Assembly (NCBI GenBank): GCA_029558955.1
Contig: JAKQCW010000279.1
Location: forward strand, 1-40,337
Reading direction: 5' to 3'
DNA: 40,337 nt
Origin: Chloroflexota bacterium
GTDB taxonomy: Bacteria > Chloroflexota > Anaerolineae > JAAEKA01
Shown here: positions 24,282 through 38,149 of the stretch, in pieces
How the letters are laid out: each line of letters starts with the position of its first letter
How positions within the stretch are numbered: position 1 is the stretch's first letter
Made by a program: the position numbers and the translations under genes
Notes under the pieces: generated by a model
Told to the model about the DNA's origin: nothing
Database searches by the model: none
The model's input: only the letters and a program-made list of their open reading frames with translations

Positions 24282-26108
24282 CTACGCCATCGCTGCTGGC
24301 TGCTGGCCCGGCGCCTCTTGCGCAGCGACCTCATCCCAGATCAGCCGCTCGAAGCCCAGCCCCACCACGGCGTAGGTGCGCAGACGCAAGGTTGCGCCAT
24401 AGCTCGCCTCCAGCGCCGTGCGATAACGCTGAAGCTGCAAGCGGGCTTCGGCCAGCCGGGCCTGCACGGCAGGCAGGGCCGCCAAAGCGTGCCGATCCAT
24501 CTCGCGCGCTGCCTCGCCAGTGATCCCCGCTTCCTTCAGCTTCACCAACTTAAACTCTAGCAGCAGGTCCAACAGCTGATACTGGCGCATCTCGGGGCGG
24601 ACGATCAAGGTCAAATCGGCGTAGCGACGCGCCAGCGATGTCTCTGAATCGACGATGTAGAAGGTGTCGTCGAAAAGCAAAGTCAGAAAGGTGGTTTTGA
24701 GGGTCATTTCGCTGGCCCAGCGATAATCCCTATTGTCCAGCACCGGAAACAGGCGCTGTTCCACGAAATCACACACGGGCTGTAAGTCGCCATGTTGGTA
24801 GAGTGTCTCAGCCGCCAGGAAGACCGCGTCGTGCTGGCGGCGATCGGGCAGCAGCAGATCGCGCAGACGCTCCACATACAGCTTGCGTACCACCAGATTG
24901 GGCACGCGCAAGGTCAACTTGCCCAGTTCCGTTTCCCCGGCGCCCAGCGTCAGCACCCCCAGATAGTACAGCAACGACGCCATGAACGTGCGGTCTTGCG
25001 AGGGTGTCAACATCTCGGCTACGCCAAATCTATCCTCCAACTGACGGATGCTGATGAGCGACTTTTCCTCCAACGCGTCGAGGATCAAGGCCCGCCCATC
25101 CGACAGGCCGGCCACATAGGCGATCTTGGCCCGATCGCTGGCGAAGTTGCTGTCCAGCATGGCGCGCGGCGCTTCGCAATGGCGCTGGAAATGATCGAAG
25201 TAGTACAACGCCAGCATGGGGTTGTAAATCAGATCTCGGGCGTCGTAGGTGAAGGCGTAGCCATTGTAGAAGCTGCGCATGGTGGCCAGCGCCTCTGCAG
25301 CCCGCTCAGGCGGATAGCCGCACTCGCTGGCGATCTCGTCCAGCGTCTCGGCTACCTCAGCCTCCCAAAAGCCGCACAGGGCGTGCAGGGCTGGCTCGAA
25401 GGAGATGTGCTTGGCCACGTTGTAGCCACTGGTGGCATCGCTCAGCGCCACCGGCGACACTCCGGTGATGAACACGCGCTCCAACCCGCGGCCCGCCGCG
25501 GCTGATTTGACCACCTTGAAAAGCGTCTTCAGCAGGCCATCGCCATAGAGCAGCGCCTCATATCGCTCCCGGCCGCCCGGACCGCTGCCCATCAGCACCT
25601 CATTGGCGAAGTTGTCGTACTCGTCGATCAAGAGATAAAAACGGTGTCCACGTTTCTTCACCACCGGCAAGACCGCTTCGAAGGAAGCAATGGCGTCATC
25701 GGGATTGATGTCGATGGCATCGGGCAGATAGTCCTGATACCAAAGCACAAAAGCCTTGACCGCATTGTTGATATGGTTGTGTAGCGCCTGCTTGACCTGC
25801 TCAGGCGAGCCCTGAGGATCCACGACGGAGAAATCCCAGCGCATCACCAGGTACTGGCTGTGCAGCGGCGTGGGGTTCTGGCCGATGGCCAGGCGGCCAA
25901 AGAGCTGCTCGAACTCGCCCGCCCGCGCCACATCGTAGTAATTCTCCAGCATCGACAGCAGCAGGCTTTTGCCGAAACGCCGCGGGCGCAGGAAGAGCAC
26001 ATGCTTGCCCATCTCCTCCAGGGTATGGATGTGAGCGCTGCGGTCGACGAAATAGTAGCCCTCGCCGATGACCTGGCGAAAGTCGCTGATGCCGTAGGGG
26101 AACTTCAT
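24282..26108 (-). CDS. AAA-ATPase-like protein with C-terminal PD-(D/E)XK nuclease-like domain
   Basis: A 608-residue protein of the AAA-ATPase_like (pfam09820) plus PDDEXK_9 (pfam08011) type, abundant in many bacteria and of unknown biological role. It starts with the family region FPYGISDFRQVIGEGYYFVDRS, has the short P-loop LRPRRFGKSLLLSML (about residues 39-53), a Walker B-like YLLIDEYDNFANEVL, and an Arg-finger-like FITGVSPV. The C-terminal domain has ADLTLIVRP and LLEFKLVKL, consistent with the D and E-x-K nuclease residues. GAGAGGT lies seven bases before ATG 26108. A promoter lies at 26165-26194. It separates purH from the ilv leader and seems a single-gene unit; a link to mobile elements is possible but not shown. 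Confidence 0.88.
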   Translation of the reverse strand: MKFPYGISDFRQVIGEGYYFVDRSAHIHTLEEMGKHVLFLRPRRFGKSLLLSMLENYYDVARAGEFEQLFGRLAIGQNPTPLHSQYLVMRWDFSVVDPQGSPEQVKQALHNHINNAVKAFVLWYQDYLPDAIDINPDDAIASFEAVLPVVKKRGHRFYLLIDEYDNFANEVLMGSGPGGRERYEALLYGDGLLKTLFKVVKSAAAGRGLERVFITGVSPVALSDATSGYNVAKHISFEPALHALCGFWEAEVAETLDEIASECGYPPERAAEALATMRSFYNGYAFTYDARDLIYNPMLALYYFDHFQRHCEAPRAMLDSNFASDRAKIAYVAGLSDGRALILDALEEKSLISIRQLEDRFGVAEMLTPSQDRTFMASLLYYLGVLTLGAGETELGKLTLRVPNLVVRKLYVERLRDLLLPDRRQHDAVFLAAETLYQHGDLQPVCDFVEQRLFPVLDNRDYRWASEMTLKTTFLTLLFDDTFYIVDSETSLARRYADLTLIVRPEMRQYQLLDLLLEFKLVKLKEAGITGEAAREMDRHALAALPAVQARLAEARLQLQRYRTALEASYGATLRLRTYAVVGLGFERLIWDEVAAQEAPGQQPAAMA

Positions 26109-26164
26109 CGGCCAACCTCTCTTGGCTGCGTGCTGACGACCGCCCGAGGCGACGGCCTGCCGTC

Positions 26165-26194
26165 ATTATAGCATAGCACGCGCCTGCCGGGCAA
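26165..26194 (-). promoter_or_regulatory. promoter of the AAA-ATPase-like gene
   Basis: On the minus strand TTGCCC (26194-26189) and a perfect TATAAT (26170-26165) are spaced by 18 bases. The start would fall near 26158, leaving a leader of about 50 bases before ATG 26108. Confidence 0.65.
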
Positions 26195-26206
26195 CAGGAC
26201 CACGCG

Positions 26207-26240
26207 AAAGTTGGCAAGTCCCGCAGGACTTGCCAACTTT
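26207..26240. repeat. perfect palindromic repeat after purH, possible terminator
   Basis: The arms AAAGTTGGCAAGTCC (26207-26221) and GGACTTGCCAACTTT (26226-26240) are exact complements around a CGCA loop. T residues flank both sides, so the hairpin could end purH transcription on the minus strand 31 bases after its stop. It belongs to the same family as 33247-33280 and 8441-8472. Confidence 0.8.
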
Positions 26241-26270
26241 TTATCCACCCAACGGCCTGCCGCCGCCCCG

Positions 26271-27809
<1,539 letters not shown>

Positions 27810-27903
27810 TGTTGCCGCTCTGGGCGGCTGCAAGCCAAGGACTTGTCTGGAATCGGGGCAGATGTCGCTGATCAGACAGCCACTGCGGAGTCAGGATGGC
27901 CCG

Positions 27904-27932
27904 ACTGTACCACAGGCTGACGGGCTTGTCAA
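27904..27932 (-). promoter_or_regulatory. purH promoter
   Basis: On the minus strand TTGACA (27932-27927) and TACAGT (27909-27904) are separated by 17 bases. A start near 27897 leaves a leader of about 88 bases before ATG 27809. No known purine riboswitch was recognised in it. The remaining intergenic DNA toward 28076 has no gene that I can support. Confidence 0.7.
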
Positions 27933-28076
27933 TTCATTCACAATCGGGGCGACGCAAATTTGATGGCGAAAACGATCGAAAAACCGCCCCGTTTCCGTTC
28001 AACAATCATGGTACAGGTTTAACACCGGGTCGAAACCAACTTTTCAGCACCACAGCAGTAAGGAGGCTATCTCACC

Positions 28077-29291
28077 ATGTTCCGACATCGTTTCGCAGCT
28101 ATCGTCGCGCTGGCCCTGGTCGTCTGTCTGACCGCGGGATTGGCGCCAATGGCCCAGGCTGGCGACGCAGCGCCCAACCTCGACCGCATGTTGGGCAATG
28201 CCGCCCGGCAATGGAGCGCCACGCGCCAGCAGGAAGCAGTGCAGCAGATCTCGGCCACCATGAGGGTCGTGGCCACCAATCTGAACAACCCGCGCGGCCT
28301 GACCATCGGACCCGATGGCGGCATCTACGTGGCGGAGGGAGGCGTTGGTGGAACCGACTGTTACGCGGTTGATCCTGGGGACCCCACCGTGATCTATTGC
28401 ATCGGCGGCACCGGCTCCGTCACCCGCATCGAAAACGGCGTGCAGACGCGCATCGCCACCGGCCTGCCCTCGCTGGCCGCGCCTGATGGCTTTGCGGCCG
28501 GCGGGCCCAGCCGCATCTCCTGGCGGCCGCGCGACGCGTTCTCCGTGATCATCGGCCTGGGCGCCGACCCGGCGGTGCGCGACCAGTTGGCGGCGGCCTT
28601 CAACCCCATGTTCGGCGATATGGGCAAGCTGGTGCGCATGAACCCGGCCGGCAGTTGGAGCTACATGGCCGATGTGGCCGCCTACGAGGGGGTGGCCAAC
28701 CCCGACGGCGGCATGGTCGACAGCAACCCCTATGCGGTCTATTCAGCGTTGGGACGCAAGCGTCTGGTGGCTGACGCCGGCGGCAATTCGCTGATCGAGG
28801 TAAGCAACGACGGCCAGGCCCGTACCGCGGCGGTCTTCCCCGCCCGCATCGTGCCCTATCCGCCCATGTTCGGCGGCGGCGAAGGCCCCATGGAATCGGT
28901 GCCGACGGCCGTCGACGAGGGTCCCGACGGCGCGATCTACGTGGGCGAGCTGACCGGCTTCCCCTTCCTGCCCGGCAACGCCAACGTCTACCGGCTGACG
29001 CCGCGCCAGGGGCCGCAGGTCTTCGCCAGCGGTTTCTCAGCCATCCACGACATCGCCTTTGGCCCAGACGGCAGCCTGTACGTGCTGGAGATCGCGGCTG
29101 ACCTGATGGCGTGCGAGCTCTTCGGCGACTGCAACGGCCGGCTGATCAGGGTGGCGCCCAATGGCACGCGCACCACCCTGGCGCAGGGTCTCCCCTTCCC
29201 CGGCGGCGTGGCCGTCAACCAGTCGGGGCAGGTCTTCATCACGCTCTTCAGCACCATGCCGGGCATGGGCATGGTGGTCCAGGTGCAATAG
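28077..29291 (+). CDS. secreted ScyD/ScyE-like beta-propeller protein
   Basis: A 404-residue exported protein. A basic start (MFRHRF), a hydrophobic core (about residues 8-24) and AQA at 26-28 form a clear Sec signal peptide. NHL-like propeller repeats follow, such as NNPRGLTIGPDGGIYVAEGG, VPTAVDEGPDGAIYVGELTG and AIHDIAFGPDGSLYVLEI. The order and the NPYAV segment resemble the ScyD/ScyE family, named from scytonemin clusters but widespread in secreted proteins of other bacteria; no scytonemin genes are near. Function is unknown. AAGGAGG lies ten bases before ATG 28077. It is divergent from purH and ends at a strong shared hairpin with convergent carB. Confidence 0.85.
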   Translation: MFRHRFAAIVALALVVCLTAGLAPMAQAGDAAPNLDRMLGNAARQWSATRQQEAVQQISATMRVVATNLNNPRGLTIGPDGGIYVAEGGVGGTDCYAVDPGDPTVIYCIGGTGSVTRIENGVQTRIATGLPSLAAPDGFAAGGPSRISWRPRDAFSVIIGLGADPAVRDQLAAAFNPMFGDMGKLVRMNPAGSWSYMADVAAYEGVANPDGGMVDSNPYAVYSALGRKRLVADAGGNSLIEVSNDGQARTAAVFPARIVPYPPMFGGGEGPMESVPTAVDEGPDGAIYVGELTGFPFLPGNANVYRLTPRQGPQVFASGFSAIHDIAFGPDGSLYVLEIAADLMACELFGDCNGRLIRVAPNGTRTTLAQGLPFPGGVAVNQSGQVFITLFSTMPGMGMVVQVQ

Positions 29292-29324
29292 CCGGCAGGC
29301 CGACAGGCCAGCGCCGACATGACA

Positions 29325-29359
29325 ACAGGCGCCCCGCCGAGCTTCGGCGGGGCGCCTGT
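29325..29359. terminator. bidirectional terminator hairpin between the ScyD-like gene and carB
   Basis: ACAGGCGCCCCGCCG and CGGCGGGGCGCCTGT form a perfect 15-bp GC-rich stem around an AGCTT loop, placed between two convergent genes. There is no U-run on either side, so termination may need a factor or rely on the very stable stem. Confidence 0.75.
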
Positions 29360-29386
29360 GCGTTGTCCAGGGCCAGGCCGGCTGTG

Positions 29387-33815
<4,429 letters not shown>

Positions 33816-33900
33816 GTTTCCTCTGCAATTCCTCACCGTGGCCAGTCACTCGGAGGGTGTTTGAAAAGCCCACCGCGCAGAGATCCTGAAAAGTGGTCGC

Positions 33901-35802
33901 TTAGGGCCGCAGGTGCTGCGCAAAGAAATCCACGATCCGGTTGTAGCAGTCCACCTTGTTGACGTACTTCAGCACATCGTGCCCCTCGTCGGTGTAGACC
34001 ACGTAATCCACAGCCTTGCCCTGGGCTTGCATCTGCTCGACCACATCGCGCGATTCGCGCTCGATGACGCGCGGGTCGTGCGCGCCCTGCATGACCAGCA
34101 GTGGACAGGCCAGGTTGGAGAGATAGGTGCTGGGCGAGCGCTCGGCCAGGAACTCGGCGTCCTTCTCCGGATGGCCCACTGCCTGGTAGAAGTAGGTCCT
34201 CCAGGTCTCCGGCAGGCGGTTGATGAAGGTTGTCAGGTTATACGGCCCGAACATGTCCACGCCGGCCTGCCACAGCTCCGGGTGCCGGCCCAGCAGGGTC
34301 AGGGTCATGTAGCCGCCGTAGGAGCGTCCCATCACGCCGACGCGGCCCATGTCCAGCCGGGCATCCTGGCGCAGCAGCTCGTAGGCCGTCACGTGGTCCA
34401 ACCGGTCCAGCCCGCCCCAGTCGTGATCGATCCGCTTCATGTATTTCATGCCGTAGCCCGTGCTGCCGCGCACGTTGGGCGTCCAGACGGCGAAGCCGTT
34501 GAGGGTGAAGAACTGGATCAGCGGCATGGAGAACCAGGTGAAGTCAGGCCGCTCCTGGCTCTGCGGGCCGCCGTGGATGTAGAAGATCACCGGCCGCGGC
34601 CCCTCGAAACCGAGCTCGGCCGCCGGCAGATAGAGCCGGGAGGAGATGCGCAGGCCGTCGTGGCTGGTGTAGGGGTAGTCCTCGCCCGGGGCCATGGCTG
34701 TCGGCGGGATGCCCAGCAGGCGCTCGTTGGTCACGCGCTGCAGAGCGCCATCCGCCTCCAGGACGTAGAGCTGGGCTGGCGACATGGCCGTGGAAAAGGC
34801 AAAGCTGTAGCGCCCGCTCCCCTCGTCGTAGTCCAGCGACTCCAATACGCCGCCGCTCAGCTCGCCTTGGCCCACCAGCACCCGCTGCACGGCAAAGCTG
34901 CGGCCGGCCTCGTCGAACAGGCCCTCGTAGACCCAGGAGCTGCCGTCGATGTTGTATTCGACGGTGTAGCGGTTGCCGCCGCGCCAGGTCAGGTTGACCA
35001 GCTCGCCGATGCCGCTGTGCGCCAGGCCGTGGATGACCACCGGCTGCAGCGCGTTGGGATCGGCGAAGGGGAAGTAGGCCAGGCCGTAGCTATCGTCGAA
35101 GAGCGCCGAGGTGCAAAAGACGCCATGCTCCAGCGGGTAGGCGATGCCGATGCCGTTGGGAGGCGTCTGCTCGCCCGGCGCGCGCTGGTCGATAGGCTTG
35201 CCGAAGAGCAGGCGTCGCTCCCCCTCGCCCTCCCGCCAGAGATAGAGCGCCGTATCGCCGAAGGTGTACTGGTCAGCCAACACCACCGTGGTCAGGTCCG
35301 CGTTGTGGCCGACGGGCGCGTTGGCGTATATGCTGGAACCCAGGTCCACCGTCTCCAACGTGGCCAGGTCGGCGCGCAGCGTGGTGAAGATGGGGCTGTT
35401 GCGCGGGTCTGTCGTGAAGAGCGCCAGCAGCCGCTCAGCGTCGCAGAAGGTGCAAAAGACCTGCTGGCCGGCGAAGCGGTCGCCGAACACCGGCTCTGGC
35501 CGACCGCCGTCCATGGGCAGAAACACGGGCTGGTAGTTCTCGTCGCCGTCGTGATCCAGCATCAGCAGGATCTTGCCCAGCTTGGGCAGCACCTGGAAAG
35601 TCACGCCGCCTTGCAGGTGATGCGGGTTGGGCAGGGCGACGTCGGGCGGCAGCAGCGGCTCCGGCACGCTGCCGCGCACATCCATCACGTAGAGGCTCAG
35701 ACGGCCCGACAGGTCGCTGATGAAATAGAGCCGGTCGCCTACCACCTGGGGATGGACGAACTGGCGGGCGGAGAGCAGGGATTCGATGCGATAGTGGGAC
35801 AT
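33901..35802 (-). CDS. S9 family peptidase (prolyl oligopeptidase/acylaminoacyl-peptidase type)
   Basis: A 633-residue probably cytoplasmic serine peptidase. The N-terminal ~370 residues form a beta-propeller (repeats such as RLYFISDLSGRLSLYVMD and GKILLMLDHDGDENYQP) that gates short peptides. The alpha/beta-hydrolase domain has VIFYIHGGPQSQ (oxyanion region), the nucleophile in GVMGRSYGGYM, the Asp in MQGAHDPRV and the His in YTDEGHDV, a complete triad. There is no signal peptide. ATG 35802 has AGAGAA about nine bases upstream. Its promoter (35874-35902) is separate, and carA begins 85 bases after its stop. Substrate unknown; nearest described families remove acylated or proline-containing N-terminal residues. 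Confidence 0.92.
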   Translation of the reverse strand: MSHYRIESLLSARQFVHPQVVGDRLYFISDLSGRLSLYVMDVRGSVPEPLLPPDVALPNPHHLQGGVTFQVLPKLGKILLMLDHDGDENYQPVFLPMDGGRPEPVFGDRFAGQQVFCTFCDAERLLALFTTDPRNSPIFTTLRADLATLETVDLGSSIYANAPVGHNADLTTVVLADQYTFGDTALYLWREGEGERRLLFGKPIDQRAPGEQTPPNGIGIAYPLEHGVFCTSALFDDSYGLAYFPFADPNALQPVVIHGLAHSGIGELVNLTWRGGNRYTVEYNIDGSSWVYEGLFDEAGRSFAVQRVLVGQGELSGGVLESLDYDEGSGRYSFAFSTAMSPAQLYVLEADGALQRVTNERLLGIPPTAMAPGEDYPYTSHDGLRISSRLYLPAAELGFEGPRPVIFYIHGGPQSQERPDFTWFSMPLIQFFTLNGFAVWTPNVRGSTGYGMKYMKRIDHDWGGLDRLDHVTAYELLRQDARLDMGRVGVMGRSYGGYMTLTLLGRHPELWQAGVDMFGPYNLTTFINRLPETWRTYFYQAVGHPEKDAEFLAERSPSTYLSNLACPLLVMQGAHDPRVIERESRDVVEQMQAQGKAVDYVVYTDEGHDVLKYVNKVDCYNRIVDFFAQHLRP

Positions 35803-35815
35803 AGCAGGTTCTCTT

Positions 35816-35831
35816 CGGCCCCATGGGGCCG
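35816..35831. promoter_or_regulatory. 16-bp perfect palindrome in the S9 peptidase leader
   Basis: CGGCCCCATGGGGCCG is self-complementary over its full length and lies between the predicted promoter and ATG 35802. It may be an operator or a leader hairpin close to the ribosome binding site; nothing in the sequence decides. Confidence 0.4.
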
Positions 35832-35873
35832 CCTATGGTTGTGTGACAGGTTCGATGCAGTTCGAATGCCCCC

Positions 35874-35902
35874 AGTATAGCACCAGAATGAATGTTGACC
35901 AA
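35874..35902 (-). promoter_or_regulatory. promoter of the S9 peptidase gene
   Basis: On the minus strand TTGGTC (35902-35897) and TATACT (35879-35874) are spaced by 17 bases. A start near 35867 gives a leader of about 65 bases that includes the palindrome at 35816-35831. Confidence 0.6.
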
Positions 35903-35941
35903 CTCACGATTCCGCCCGCGTCCTGTCATCCGCAAGATGGT

Positions 35942-38149
35942 CTACCGACGAAAAAACGCCTCCACCTCCTCGATCCGCAGCACCTGCCGGCCTGGCGGCA
36001 GCGCGGCCAGGATGCGCCGACCATACTGCTTGGTGTGGATGCGCGCATCCAGCAGGGCGATGACGCCGCGGTCCCTCTCGCTGCGCACCAGCCGACCCGC
36101 GCCCTGGCGCAGGGTCAGGATGGCGTTGGCCAGTTGCAGCTCCTCGAAGGGGTTGCCGCCCCGCGTTTTCACCAACTGCTCCTCCCGCATCTGCACCGGA
36201 TCCTTGTGCGGCAGAAACGGTATCTTGTCCAGGATCACCAGCGACAGCGCTTCGCCCGGCACGTCCACCCCCTCCCAAAAACTGCGCGTGCCGAACAACA
36301 CCGCGTTGCCGTCGGCCTTGAACTGCTCCAGCAGATCCTGGCGGGTCAGCCCACCGCCCTGGAAATAGCAGGGCCAGGGCAACTCAGCCTCCAGCGCATC
36401 GTAGAGCTGCTCCATGCGCCGCCGGCTGGTGCAGAGCACGAAGGCCCGGCCGCGGCTGGCCTGCACCAGCCGCCGCACCTCGCCGGTCAGCCAGCGCAGA
36501 TAGACCTCCTCCCCCTGCTCGTAGGCCGGCTCGACCCCGCGCGGCGCGTAGATCAGCACCTGCTCCCGGTAGTTGAAGGGACTGGGCACCCGCCGGGCCA
36601 ACACCGCAGCGCCTTCGGGCGCGCCCACCTGCCGGCGAAACCAGCTTAGGTCGTCGGCCACGCTCAGGGTGGCGCTGGTGCTGATGACCCTCGGCCAGAC
36701 GCCGAACAGGCCATTTTTCAGCGGCTCGGCCACGTCCAGCGGGCGATAGATGGCCGCCAGGCGCTCCTGCTGGCGGCGGGCGCCGCTGGCGTCCATCTCG
36801 CAGTAGCGGATGTAGGTCTCCGGCTCCGGCCGGGAGAGGGCCTGCACGGTAAAGGTCATCTCAGCCGCGTGGCGCACGAGCGCATCGGTCGCGCCTTCCT
36901 CGCCGCTGCCAGGCTTGTGCTGCGATAGCTTGCGCAATATCTCGTCGAGAGCATGCCCCAGGCGAATGCCCTCCTGGATCTCCCCTTGCAGGTCCCAGCG
37001 CTCGCTCCAGCGCTGCGGCCGGCGCTCCAGCAGCGAGGCAAAGAACTGGCCGTTGTGCTCCATGGCGGCCTGGCGCAGCGACGCAGGTACGACTTCCTGC
37101 GTGATGGGATGGTTGGCCAGCGCGGCCAGCATCTCCATCTCCAGCCCCTCGGAGAGCGCGCCGATGGCATAGCGGGGCAGCTCATGGGCCTCGTCCACGA
37201 TCAACGCCGGACGAACGGGCACGATCTTGTTCTCGCTGCGCAGGGTGCTGAAGCAGAGCAGGGCATGGTTGGTGACGATGATGTCGGCCGCAGCCGCCCG
37301 CGTCTTGGCCTGCTCGTAGTAGCACTCGTCGAACAGCGGGCACTTGCGCCCGCCGCACTCGCGGTGACTGACGGTCAGCCGTTGGCGCAGGGGGAAGGGC
37401 AGCCCCATCTCCTCGACGTCGCCGCCGGGCGCGGTCTCCAGCCCCTGCTCCACCCGCTCCACGTCGCCGGACAGGCCGGGCAGGCCGCGCTGGCGCAGCA
37501 GTTCCACGGTGCGCAGGTTGCACAGATAGTTGCTGCGCCCCTTGAGCAGGGCCACGCTGAAGGGACGCGGCGCGATGCGCTGCAGGTCGGGCAGGTCCTG
37601 ACGCCAAAGCTGGCTCATCAGCGCCTTGTTGGAGGTGCTGACCACCGCCTTGGTCCCCGACCAGATCACCGGAACCAGGTAGGCGAAGGATTTGCCGATG
37701 CCGGTGCCAGCCTCGACCACGGCGTGGTGTTGCTGGTTGAGCGCGTTGCGCACCAGCTCGGCCATGGCGATCTGACCCTGGCGCGGCCGGTAGCGCCCGC
37801 CCAGCAACTGCGCCACCTCGCCGCCGACCTGGAAAATGCCGGCCACCGGCGGGCAGTCGATGGGCTCGTCCAGGTCCTGGCCCTCGGCGGTGTAGCCCGG
37901 CTCGTCGATGGACGGCGGCGCTTCAGCCGGCTGGACGCGGGTCCGCGCCGACGCGGCGGCCGGCGGCGTGGGCGGCTCCGGGGCGGCCCTGGGGGGCCAG
38001 GCCGGCATGATCCAGTCGCTCTCCAGCCAGTCGGGCGGCGGCTCGTCGGGCAAGTCAGGCCGGAAGCCGGGCGGCGGTGGGCCGGAGCTGCGGCGCGGCG
38101 ATTGCTCCCGTTCAGCGTCCCATCCCCGGCGCATTGATCCTTTGCTCAT
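35942..38149 (-). CDS. DinG/XPD-like ATP-dependent DNA helicase
   Basis: A 735-residue superfamily 2 helicase with an XPD-type iron-sulfur domain. Walker A is VEAGTGIGKSFAYL (near residue 145) and the DEAH box is ALIVDEAHELPRYA (near 316). Four cysteines between them (YLCNLR, ECGGRKCPLFDEC) would bind a 4Fe-4S cluster. SATLS, GTRSFWEGVDVPG and QGAGRLVRSERDRGVIALLDAR are motifs IV-VI. DinG relatives unwind D-loops, R-loops and 5'-overhang DNA in repair. The first ~100 residues are Pro/Arg/Ala-rich and look disordered, longer than in most relatives. ATG 38149 overlaps the purB stop (ATGA); an ATG 15 bases later is possible. No exonuclease domain is fused, so DinG rather than the larger Gram-positive DnaQ-DinG type. 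Confidence 0.92.
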   Translation of the reverse strand: MSKGSMRRGWDAEREQSPRRSSGPPPPGFRPDLPDEPPPDWLESDWIMPAWPPRAAPEPPTPPAAASARTRVQPAEAPPSIDEPGYTAEGQDLDEPIDCPPVAGIFQVGGEVAQLLGGRYRPRQGQIAMAELVRNALNQQHHAVVEAGTGIGKSFAYLVPVIWSGTKAVVSTSNKALMSQLWRQDLPDLQRIAPRPFSVALLKGRSNYLCNLRTVELLRQRGLPGLSGDVERVEQGLETAPGGDVEEMGLPFPLRQRLTVSHRECGGRKCPLFDECYYEQAKTRAAAADIIVTNHALLCFSTLRSENKIVPVRPALIVDEAHELPRYAIGALSEGLEMEMLAALANHPITQEVVPASLRQAAMEHNGQFFASLLERRPQRWSERWDLQGEIQEGIRLGHALDEILRKLSQHKPGSGEEGATDALVRHAAEMTFTVQALSRPEPETYIRYCEMDASGARRQQERLAAIYRPLDVAEPLKNGLFGVWPRVISTSATLSVADDLSWFRRQVGAPEGAAVLARRVPSPFNYREQVLIYAPRGVEPAYEQGEEVYLRWLTGEVRRLVQASRGRAFVLCTSRRRMEQLYDALEAELPWPCYFQGGGLTRQDLLEQFKADGNAVLFGTRSFWEGVDVPGEALSLVILDKIPFLPHKDPVQMREEQLVKTRGGNPFEELQLANAILTLRQGAGRLVRSERDRGVIALLDARIHTKQYGRRILAALPPGRQVLRIEEVEAFFRR

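Noticed and set aside
24282..26108. AAA-ATPase/PD-(D/E)XK protein as part of a new defence system
   Set aside because: It stands alone with its own promoter, is a common bacterial family and has no defence-type partners beside it.
28077..29291. Scytonemin biosynthesis locus
   Set aside because: Only a ScyD/ScyE-like propeller is present; no scytonemin enzymes flank it and the family is widespread in secreted proteins.
33816..33900. pyrR- or arginine-type regulatory leader before carA
   Set aside because: The 85-base gap shows no terminator, ARG-box-like palindrome or strong promoter that I could support.
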